From positions 290,533,957 through 290,597,956 of the forward strand of contig NC_081410.1 in the NCBI RefSeq assembly GCF_030272615.1: a DNA stretch of 64,000 nt, in the 5' to 3' direction. The stretch comes from Cryptomeria japonica. Lineage: Eukaryota; Streptophyta; Pinopsida; Cupressales; Cupressaceae. The notes beneath the pieces are model-generated. The model was not told where the DNA came from and did not search any database. It saw only the letters and a program-made list of their open reading frames with translations. A program made the translations under genes and the position numbers. This document shows, piece by piece, positions 34,501 to 44,566 of the stretch; position 1 is the stretch's first letter, and each line of letters starts with the position of its first letter.

Positions 34501-37074
34501 GCTTCTGCATCGCACTCTAGTTCTAGTGCACCTGATGATTCAGTTGATTTCATCCAACGGAAGGCGAAATACAATGTCCTATCCCAAATACCCGTTGGTG
34601 TTATAGTTGAGGAAGGTATTTCAGATTATATTGATTGCAAAATAGAAGACCTAAGATCTCTAGTGATCCATTCTCAGTTAAGTTTATTCTGTGGGAAGGA
34701 CAAGAAGATCAAACTGGAATACAAAATCCTGGAAAGAAATAAACTTCACAATGCGATCTATTTTCTTGAAGAATTTATAGAAGATCACATCTGCATCATT
34801 CTAAGCAGAGTGCATGGTGACAAAATGTATCTTGAGTGGACACATGACATCACACCGGAAGTGATTCATGCCGTCATCAGTTTTTGTAACGTTGGAGAAG
34901 TGTCAGCCCTAAGGAAAGTCATTAAGATGGAAATGACCAAGCTCACCGGCTCTATGAGCGACCAATGGGGAATGACCATCAATACCATCAAGGACGATCT
35001 GGCCAAGTATGCTTGTATGGTGATAGGATACCGAATGTTCTATGCTAGCAGAATTAACTCTGTCTCTGCTGCAATGGTAAATGCCGCATATAGGATGAAC
35101 ATGGAAGATGCCTCGTTTGATTTATGCACCTGTATGCGAAGGCAACTTCTGGTGAACCTGAAGTCTATTAAACATGACAATGCCTTAAGATTTAAATCTG
35201 GACAACTATTGATAGGATTGTTTTGTTACTTTCAAGGCTATTTAACATGAGTCGATGATATACAATGGTCTGCTAACCAAATGGTTACCAAGAAAATCAG
35301 AGAAAGCCTCCAAGTGGTAGGAACCGGTTATCCTGAAGTCCTGAACAAATACTTTGATGAGTTCAGATGCAAGATGAGCTAGAGGATGAGAATATCTGGT
35401 GATATTGTCAAGAAGTATGAAGAGGACATATGCTTTATCATCAAAGTAGATGAGTGCATAATGGAGGCGGTTGAGCCTAGAAAAGAAGAAGTGGAGACCA
35501 TGGGATATGAGGTAATGTATGACATGCTAAACGAGTATGCCTCTACCCTACTTGCCTCACCTCTTGATCCTAAGAAAAAGAGAACCGTCACCTATTTGGA
35601 GAGGGTAACACTGGATGAAGAACCTTGAGTAAATAAGGGAAAGGCAGCACCATCGGTATTGACACCAGTTACTTCAGCAAGTCCTAAAGTGACTAAGCGG
35701 TCACCGGCAAAGAAGAAACCGAAAGTTGCACCTGCCAAGGTCTTTCAAAGGAAGTAGAAAACTAAGAACACCTCACCAGATTCTGAGGATACAGAACCTG
35801 AGGTATAGCCTAAAAAGACTATGCAAACGAGGAAGAAGACAAAGACAACCAGCAATGAACTGGCATCATCAACACCGGTAAATATAGACATTTCCTCTTA
35901 CAAACCTTTGACACATTGTCAAAGAACTATCAAGAATATTAGGAGAAAAGTGCTCTAAGTGATTTAATAGATCATTTTGATGATTTTACTGACAATGAAA
36001 AGGAGGAAGTTGAACAAGAAGTTATTCAATATTTATGTATTAATGACCAGTCGCCATCAAAAATTAGATCTGTGACACAGGATTCTTTATATAATTCTTT
36101 AGATAACAAATGGTGCATTGCCATAGAAAAGGAACATGAAATAAGAGAAGAAATATTTGCATAATATTTTCCTGATGTGTCAAATTCAGAGCTATATGAA
36201 ATTATGGATAAATACAAAGGCCTCTTCTTCATGAGAAGAAGACTTTTGTTATTGGAAGGGAAAGTCCCTGAAGTGGTAAAGATACCCATTGGCATGCCAA
36301 AGCCGCTCTAAGATTGCACCAAGTGTTTGAAGCCAACAAGAAGGCTGAGCAAGAACTGGAAACTAGAAAACCAGATGAGGTGTATGATAGTGAAGGAGAA
36401 CCGGTCACTGTACAAATGGACACAATTGACATTAATGCTTTGGATGGTGAAATTGTCACTCCAGATGCAGCAAAGGAAAATGTTGACAAAGAGAGAGTGG
36501 ACAAAGAAAAGGTTGATAAAGTACAAGTGGAGAAAGAGAAAAAGAATAAAGAGGAAGAGGAAAAGAAGAAAAAGGAAGAGGAGAAGAAGAAAGAGGAAGA
36601 GGAGAAGAAGGGAAAGGAAGAGGAGAAAAATAAACAGGAAGAGGAGGAGAAGAAAAAGGAAGAGGAGAAGAAGAAATAGGAAGAGGAGAAGAGAAAAGAG
36701 GAAGAGAAAAGGAAATAGGAAGAGGAGAAGAAGAAAAAGGAAGAGAAGAAGAAACAGGAAGAGGAGAAGAAGAAAGAAGAAGAGAAGCGGAAAGAAGAAG
36801 ATAGAAAGAAGGAAGAAGAAAAGAGAAAGAAAGAAGCAGAGGAGCAAAAGAAGGCTGAAGAGGAAAAGAAAAGAGCCAAAGAGAAGGAGGAAGCGGAAAA
36901 GAGCACACAAGTGGAGACCCCAAAGGCAATCGGTAGTCAAGCCAAACCGGCTAACATTACCAGTCTCATTGACCTCCAATCTGTAAATGAAACAGAGCTA
37001 CTCCAAAGCATTAAGCTTGCCCAAGAACGACTGGAAGCACTAAGGAGGAAGAAGGAGGATGATGTTATTCAAAC
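34501..37074 (+). pseudogene. N6 ORF2, N-terminal and middle parts (unknown protein)
   Basis: The ATG at 34501 opens MASASHSSSSAPDDSVDF. The first 250 codons are clean and look like a folded, mostly helical domain (VLSQIPVGVIVEEGI, EWTHDITPEVIHAVISFC, MTINTIKDDLAKYACMVIGY). The same frame goes on past stops at 35248, 35380 and 35626 through a Lys/Pro/Ser-rich linker to 35958. Two frame changes lead to a Lys/Glu-rich coiled coil (36480-36900) and a leucine-heptad block (LLQSIKLAQERLEALRRKK). N7 interrupts it at 37074; the frame resumes at 48150. I do not recognise the family. The layout recalls plant transposon accessory proteins such as ORF3 of N7, but that is only resemblance. Confidence 0.6.
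36536..36900 (+). repeat. Purine-only Lys/Glu coding repeat
   Basis: Almost pure A/G on the plus strand; variants of GAAGAGGAGAAGAAGAAA repeat about 20 times, coding KKEEEKKK-type sequence. Two TAG stops (36677, 36716) lie in it. The long Ser/Phe and Leu/Phe frames on the opposite strand are shadows. Confidence 0.85.
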
Positions 37075-38320
37075 CGATAAGTCGATGTATTGACATGTTT
37101 TTTTATCAGGACTCTTAGGTTTTTGGTATCTTTTGGGTTGCATTGTGATAGTAAAATATTGTGAATTGACTATATGTAATCCATGTTTTAAAACTGAACT
37201 TAAGAAATCATGTTTGAACCTTGTCTGTTAATTCGTACAGCCATGCCAATTTATTCTTGCAGGCAAATGGTTTGTCCCTGTGATATGCAGATTATTTAGG
37301 ATGATTTCATATGTGAGTTAATGAATGTATTAGTTAAGTAAGATACATATGCATGTCCTTGTATATTGTTTCTGTTTTAGTGTAGATAATAATTGATGTT
37401 GCGGTGGAGAATTATCTTTCACGCCTAAGGATTGGAGAGTCACGTTCAGATAGCTAGAGGTCAAATTGAAGGAGATTCAAGTGAGCGCAATCTATAGCAT
37501 AATCGGAGCAGTTGTACTTCACCATGGGAGTTTAACTCCGGTGCATGTTTAATTTGCAAAATATCTCTTTGGTGTGCAAAGACTGTGGTTCGGTTTCAGA
37601 TCCACGGTTCCTACAGCCAAGCTCTCTATTATCCCCTTCATCTGACAACTATCCACCTCTTCTTCTGGGCGTAATTGGAGTTGTCCATTGTAGTATGTCT
37701 TTTCTTTATAATAAGCTATTCCTTCTTTTTTGAGAGATAGACAGAATAGAAAGGGATTGAGCAAAGTTTTTGTCAAGTATTCTGAATTTTCTCTTTTTGA
37801 ATATGTAATCATCTTTCAGGAAGAAATGAATAAAAATATGTTATTCTGATCTATTAATAGTTCTCTGTTGAGAGTTTGATATCACTCATCCAAGGGGGCC
37901 CACTTGGTGAGTGATCCCATGTTTATGATTATTGAAGTTAGTTTTTACTTAGTTACAGTAGAAGTTCATGACTGGGTTGTTCCTGCAACCACTAGAAATA
38001 GATCCTTTGACTGTTCCTGCAGCCAAGGTAGAACGGTGTGATTCCTATTATTTCCATTAGATCATTTCAGTAGAGTTTTGCAAAGCTTTTATTTAGCCTT
38101 TATGATTTCCATTCCTACCTTTCTTATAGTAATTAAGAATAATCATTTAAGGAGCTTAGCGCATATATATTGCAGACCCATTTCAAGTTTTACGTTCCTG
38201 GATTGACAACTAAATGAACACCAGCCATGAGAATAGTAAACTCCACCATATGAATGTCCAAACTTCGGATTGAGATTTCAATTAGAAGTATTATTATTGT
38301 CATTATAGTTGGGGTAGACA
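37075..38320 (+). mobile_element. N7 5' LTR
   Basis: 1246 bp; very similar to the 3' LTR (two differences in the first 100 bases). The word TTCCTGCAGCCA or variants occurs about five times (for example 38014-38025). Confidence 0.94.
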
Positions 38321-38326
38321 TTTTTT

Positions 38327-38344
38327 TGGCACCGTTGCCAGGGA
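38327..38344 (+). other. N7 primer-binding site
   Basis: TGGCACCGTTGCCAGGGA, 6 bases after the LTR; differs at two positions from TGGCGCCGTTGCCGGGGA, the tRNA-Asp site typical of Athila-like elements. Confidence 0.8.
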
Positions 38345-38414
38345 TGGTGTCAAGCTAAGAGCCTTTTATGATTATTTTAGTTTCCAGTTAATTGTTTGAA
38401 TTTCATGAATCTGC

Positions 38415-39892
38415 ATGCATAATAAAAGAAGAGATGCCAGAGGTAGATTTTTACCCACTAATACTACTCATGCAGAAGATAGTTTTCTAGATATAAACCC
38501 TTTTTCTGAGCTATATCAAGTCCCACAAAATTTGAATCACCTTGAGTCTAAATTTCTAGAAGGTAGTCTTTAGCTCCTTTTTGGTCCACAAGAAGAAGAG
38601 TTGCCTATTGTAATAACCCCCATAAGTCCAATGCAAGGGAACCCACCTCCTGGTGGAAATAATCCACCACCACAACCACCTTGTCCAACATTTGAGTTTC
38701 CCATCTCTGACCAGCATGATAATGCTAACCTCAAGAACATTCCAGCATCTTCACTTCCTAAGTTCTATGGGTTGGTCACAGAGGATCCAGATACATTTCT
38801 GTTTGAGTTTGATGTTCTCTGTAGGAGTTTTGACTGTACTACAAATGCCCATAGACTCAAAATTTTTCTAGCCACTTTGAAGGAGTCATCCTTGAGATGG
38901 TTCATAAGCTTGGGTAGTAGTACAATCAATACATGGGATGAGATGAAATGGTTGTTTCTTGCAAAATATAAAGATTATTGTAGAGGCACTGATCAACATG
39001 GGGATGATATCTTTAGAATGACACAAACTGAAGATGAGAGCCTTGAGGATTATCTGGAAAGGTTTTTGTTTAGTGTCAAGAAGTCCAAGCATAGTACTCT
39101 AAATGAAGATTCCCTCAAATTGATATTCTTGAGGGGTATCAGTGATGAATACACTGATTCCTTAGATCTAATGGGGGGGGTGACATTACACAATCTACTT
39201 GGGCTGAAATAGGACAAATTTGCAAGAAGTATTCCAGATCTACTTCTAAGAAGAATAGGAGATTTAAACCAAGAGCACCATCATCATCATCTGGAACTAG
39301 AGTTTCTAGGTTGGAACTTAGTCATTTGTTAAAAGATTTCAAGGAGGACATTATAAACATCATGGCTACTTAGTTGGATACATTGGCAGCTAAGAAGAAG
39401 CATGAGGAAGCTGATGCATTTCTTGCAGAATTATGTCCTCATTGTAAGTAGCGGAAGAAAGATTGAAGATGTAAGATGGTTGCAAATGTTGAAGTACCTG
39501 ATTTCAAACCAATTCAAGGGGAGGATAAACAACTCTTCTATGTTTCTCAAAGAAGACCAAATTTTCAGAGACGAGGTATGCCACCTGATCCACTTTCCTT
39601 TTCTGGTTATAGTGGTAATTCTTATGCACCAAATAACCAATGGCAACCATAGTATTCTCAAATTTTTGGTAATTATCCACATTGGTATGGATCACAAGGC
39701 CAAGGACAACAATTTGCTAATCAAATACCCTAGTGGTAGTAGCCACAGGGAAACTGGTATCCACCTTAGAGTGCAGGGAACCAATTTCAAGGGAATTGGC
39801 AACCTACCTCTCAATGGAGGGGAAACCCATCATGGTCATCCCAATCTTCTGGATATCAGCCTCCTGCTCAGCAGCCACAACCTCCTTCTTTA
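38415..39892 (+). pseudogene. N7 gag
   Basis: The ATG at 38415 is in frame with the capsid part. A stop lies at 38571. The retrotransposon gag domain covers 38700-39170: SLPKFYGLVTEDPDTFLFEF, LKESSLRWF, YLERFLFSVKKSKHSTLNED and LIFLRGISDEY. A G8 run at 39173-39180 shifts the frame: with one more G, gag would continue into the protease frame. That downstream frame shows AELCPHC (a short Cys block, about 39430) and a Pro/Gln/Trp/Gly-rich stretch up to 39892. Several stops there fit C-to-T change. Confidence 0.85.
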
Positions 39893-41194
39893 ATGCCACC
39901 CCCTGTAGCCACAACACCACCTCCCAAGCCAACACAGCTACCTACTCAACCATTGCCTAATCCAAATATCAAATCTCAGCAACAACAACAAGCTTATTCA
40001 GCTGATGCTAATCAATACCCAGCCTATTCTTTATCACTAGATGATATTCACTTCCAATCTGGAACAACACTACCTAATCCCTCTCAGCCAGTTATTACTG
40101 AGGTACAAGAAGAGCAGCCAATCTCTGATCCTAATGATGTAATACCTCAGAATCAAATATTACCACCATTTCCCCAAAGATTGATAGACAAAGAAGTTTC
40201 AACTGATCAAAAAAAAAGCTTTGATATTCTTGATCAACTGAAGCACATTTGTGTTAAAATTCTATTGTTGCAAGCAATAAAGGATGTTCCAATATATGGT
40301 AAGGCATTGAGAGAGGCATTCCTAAAGAAACCTGGCAGAAAGAAAAAGGATCCACAAATAGTTCATGTTATGGGTCAATTGGCTGATATTATGTTAGGAA
40401 AAATTGCTATTCCAAAGTATTCTAATCCAAGCAGTCATGTTGTGAGTATAGTCATTAATGGCAGTCAAATAAAGAATGTTTTAGTTGATCTAGGGGCAGC
40501 CATTAATGTAATGACAAGGGAAGTAATGAAACATCTAGAGATAGATAGTTTAAGGGCTACACCCACAGTTCTTCAACTTGTTGATGGCTCTACAGTAAGA
40601 CCTGATGGTATGATAGAAGATATAGTGGTCATTCTAGATTCCTGGGAATATCCTGCAGACTTTATGATTTTATCCCCAAAAGCAACATTGGGGGGATATC
40701 CAATAATTTTGGGAAGACCATGGCTTGCCACAGCTGATGCATATATTGGGTGTAGATCAGGAGACATGACTATTTCAGATGGCAGTTCCACAAAAACATT
40801 GGCCTTGTATTCCCCTACACAACCTTAGCTTGAGCAGCAACAGGCTGTTTGGCCTCTTTTGGGAGAGGAATCTAAAGAAATTGACTCTATTAATCACCTT
40901 ATGATGATTAATCAAGTGCCACTCATGCAGTTATATGATGAAGAATCAATCCTTTATAAGGTTCTGACAAATGAATTAATAGAAGACCAAGAATTGCAAG
41001 AATTGGTTCCGAATATTGTAGGATTGGATTTTCCTACAGCCACTGATATCTTGCATACCTTGTTGCCATAGGAATTGTCATATTCTCATGTTTCTGATAT
41101 AAATTAGATTGATCTTACTATCAAGATAGAGGTTGCATTGAATAAATATTTTAACATCAACAAGAATATAGTAGATACTTAGAAGGATAGCCTA
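39893..41194 (+). pseudogene. N7 aspartic protease region
   Basis: Pro/Thr/Gln-rich at first (MPPPVATTPPPKP), then the protease fold: VVSIVINGSQIKNVLVDLGA with the catalytic motif in the form DLGA (about 40484), INVMTREVMKHLEI, and GGYPIILGRPWLATADAYIG (about 40695). A stop at 40826 is followed by more of the same frame (40859-41071) up to reverse transcriptase. It would cut the gag-pol polyprotein. Confidence 0.85.
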
Positions 41195-42130
41195 GTGGAC
41201 TTGCTAAAACTCCATAGAAATACCTTTGCATGGGATTACAAGGATATGAATGGAATTGATCCAATAGTTTGTACTCATCGCATTTACATAAAAGATGAGT
41301 GTTGTCCCCTCAAACAACCTCAAAGAAGAGTCAATCCTTCCTTGAAGGAGATAGTTAAAGAAGAATTGCAGAAATTGTTGAAAGTTGGATTTATCTATCC
41401 TATTTCTAACAGTCAATGGGTATCACCCTTGGTGGTAGTTCCTAAAAAGGGAGGAAAATAGAGAGTATGTGTTGATTATAGAGCCTTGAACTTAGCCACA
41501 AGGAAGGATCATTTTCCACTACCATTTGTAGATCAGGTATTGGATTCTCTTGCTGGTAAGAGATATTTTTCATTTTTGGATGGATTCAGTGGCTATAATC
41601 AGATACAAATAGCTCCTGAGGATCAAGAGAAAACAACATTTACTTGTCCATGGGGCACTTATGTATATTCTGTTCTTCCTTTTGGGTTGTGTAATGCTCC
41701 AGTCACTTTTCAAAGGGTAGTCATCAGTATTTTTTCTAATATTTCTCAAGACATAATGGAAATTTACATGGATGACTTTACAACCTATGGTTCTAAATTT
41801 GATCAAGCATTGGATAATTTGAAGAAAGTTTTACAGCGGCGTGAAGACTACAACTTGTCTCTAAACAGTGAAAAGTGTTTCATTATGATGAAAAAAGGAA
41901 TAGTCCTTGGTCATCATATATCTCTACAAGGTATACAAGTGGATCTAACAAAGATTGAGGTTATTCAGCAAATTAATGACCTTGTGAAGTAGAAAGATGT
42001 GAGAAGTTTTCTTGGCCATGCTGGATACTATAGAAGGTTCATTAAAGATTTTAGCAAAATTGTAAGTCCCTTATATACACTGCTTACTAAAGATGCATAA
42101 TTTAAATGGACCTCAGCATGCAATGAAGCT
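41195..42130 (+). pseudogene. N7 reverse transcriptase
   Basis: Same frame as the protease. Motifs in order: VNPSLKEIVKEELQKLLKVG, SPLVVVPKKGGK, stop, RVCVDYRALN, FSFLDGFSGYNQIQIAPED, PFGLCNAPVTFQR and the catalytic box YMDDF (41765-41779), then LGHHISLQGIQVD. The stop at 41459 replaces Trp of the common GKWR motif (TGG to TAG) and that at 41990 likewise. Further stops block translation. The enzyme would copy element RNA into DNA. Confidence 0.93.
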
Positions 42131-42600
42131 TTTTTAAAGCTTAAGCATTCTTTAACTCAGGCACCAGTTCTTAAAGGACCTAATTGGTCTCTACCATTCC
42201 AAATCCATACTGATGCATCTGATTATGCTATAGGAGTAATGTTAGGACAAAAAGTTGACAAGTTGGAAAATGCAATATATTATATCAGCAAGAATTTGCA
42301 AGGACCTGAATTGAATTATACAATTACTGAAAAAGAAATGCTAGCTGCCATATATGCCCTTAACAAGTTTAGACACTATATTACAGGGTATCCAATATTT
42401 GTGCATACAGATCATACTGCAATTAGATATCTTATGAATAAGCCATCCATCACTGGTAGACTAGCTCACTGGTTATTGTTGATGCAGGAATTTGATATCA
42501 CAGTTGTTGATAAGTCAGGGAAGTCTAATGTTGTTGTTGATTATCTTTCACATCTCCAATTGCAAGAAGACTCTACAATGATAGATGACACTTTTCCAGA
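42131..42600 (+). pseudogene. N7 RNase H
   Basis: FQIHTDASDYAIGVMLGQ carries the first catalytic Asp (about 42212), ELNYTITEKEMLAAIYAL the Glu, FVHTDHTAIRYLM the second Asp, and a VDYLSHLQ block closes the domain. Open within the domain; same frame as reverse transcriptase. Confidence 0.9.
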
Positions 42601-44069
42601 TGAGCATTTGTTTCTCATACAGGCTCATACTCCTTGGTATGCTGATATTGCCAACTATTTAGTTGCAGCTAAGATGCCAATTTCTTTTTCTCCTAAGGAA
42701 AGAAGGTTGCTAGTTGAAAAAAGTTTTAACTTTTCATGGATTGCTGATTATCTATTTTATACTAGACCTGATCAAGTTATGTGAAGATGTGTCAGAGAAG
42801 ATGAAACATATGACATCTTGCATGCATTTCATGATGAACCATGTGGAGGTCATTTTGCTGCCAAAATGACAACACTGAAAATACTCAATACTGGTTATTA
42901 TTGGCCTACACTACACAAGGATGCAACTCAGTACACAAGGAAGTGTGACAGGTGTCAGTGAATGGGAAGACCTACAAAATCTGATGAGATGCCACTATAT
43001 CCTCAAATATCTATTACACCATTTGACAAATGGGGATTAGATTTTGTTGGCCCCATTGATCCACCTTCTAATGGCAAATCTTATCTTGGTATGTACAAAC
43101 TATGTGACAAAATGGGTAGAAGCTAGAGCTATGCAACATGTAAGAGATAATAAGGTAGCTGAGTTTCTTTATGAAGAAATATTTACAAGGTATGGAGTAC
43201 CCAGGGAAATTGTCTCAGATCAGGGACCTCAATTTACATCAACATTGATAAAAGATTTGGTCAATGAATATAATATAAGACACAGGAAATATACTCCATA
43301 CCACCCATAGTCTAATGGCCAAGTAGAAGTTACCAATAGAGAGCTTGAGGCTATTCTTACAAAAACAGTGTCTATCCACAAGAAAGATTGGTCTAATCGG
43401 CTTTCAGAGAAAATTTGGGCATATAGAACAACATGGAAAACACCAATTGGATTCACACCTTTTGAGATGGTTTATAGCAAAACAGCAATGATGCCTATTG
43501 AATTTGAGCATAAAACCTTTAGAACAGCTCTACAACTGAATATGATATTGTCTAAAGCACAGAAGGAATGCATTCAGTAGTTAAATTCTCTTGATGAATG
43601 GAGAAAGATAGCTTTTTAACAGACAGAGTTGATTCAAAACCAAAGAGCCAGATGGCATGATAAATATATCAGAGAAAAGAAATTCAAAGTTGGTGACTGG
43701 GCACTCTTGTATGATTCTAGATATAAGGATGCTATGGGAAAACTCCAAACAAGGTGGTTGGATCCTTATGAGGTAGAAGAAGTTTTTCACAATGGAGCAG
43801 TTCGGTTGTCCACAATAGATCCTATTCGATTTAAACTCTTAGTGAATGGACACCGACTACGACTTTATTACAAGCCAGCTATTAGAGAAGAGTTTCTGTA
43901 GTAGTTTGCTCCTCAAAATGAAATACAAGTTCCTGCAGCAACTGGTAATGTTCCTGCAGCAACTACCAATGATTCGGTAACAATTCATGAGCTTCCTGTT
44001 GCACTTGAGCATGTTGATAAAGGTGATGTTCCTGCAACCTCTGCAGTGAACTTATTTACCGTATCATAA
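42601..44069 (+). pseudogene. N7 integrase and pol tail
   Basis: HHCC zinc-binding part: HAFHDEPCGGHF ... CDRCQ (42820-42960). Catalytic triad: Asp in GLDFVGPI (about 43036), Asp in VSDQGPQFTS (about 43215) and Glu in NGQVEVTNRE (about 43320). The tail has WLDPYEVEEVF, where the usual WLGPYE Gly is Asp, and LVNGHRLRLYY. A frameshift lies near 43085; stops at 42959, 43308, 43578, 43617 and 43899/43902 mostly replace Gln or Arg. The frame then runs to TAA at 44067, with VPAAT-type repeats. It would insert element DNA into the genome. Confidence 0.9.
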
Positions 44070-44566
44070 TCAAATATTTTCATGTGAAATATTATTCTCT
44101 GTACATAAAGTTCCATCCACTACATTCCATCCCACTTTCTTACTTGTCACTTCATTTCATTTCGCCATCATTTTTGCCCAATTGCAGGTACATGTATATT
44201 GTACTTTATTTTAATTTTGCATTTATTAGTTCATTATGATTTTAATCCTATTTTAATCCGCTTCAAACCCGAAATCTCGTCAGCCTGTGTGGACATGTGC
44301 TAGGTTAAGTTGGGGGGGGGGGTACTTTATGGTCCTTTTTCCCAGTAAGATTTATTATCCCAAACTGATTTCCTAACTGACATTACTTATGATGATTATT
44401 ATTTCACGTGAGTGAATAATAAGTTCTGCCGCCAAATTTAAGATATGTAGATTTTAGCCTTTGTGAATCTGTCAAACATTTTGGTGAAGCTGCGGAAGTA
44501 TCAGAGTAAAAGATGGGTGGTGATCTGATTCGCCATGAACCAACTGTCCATTAAGGGTTGCTGTAG
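44070..44566 (+). other. N7 spacer with internal polypurine copy and possible 3' splice site
   Basis: GTTAAGTTG followed by a G11 run (44304-44322) copies the element's own tract (AAAGTTGGGGGG at 46885). A pyrimidine-rich stretch ending TTGCAGGT (about 44180-44190) could be a 3' splice site for a spliced ORF3 message. Both are proposals. Confidence 0.5.

Noticed and set aside
36229-36979. Long minus-strand frames rich in Ser/Phe or Leu/Phe
   Set aside because: They are mirror images of the purine-rich Lys/Glu repeat on the plus strand; composition alone keeps them open.
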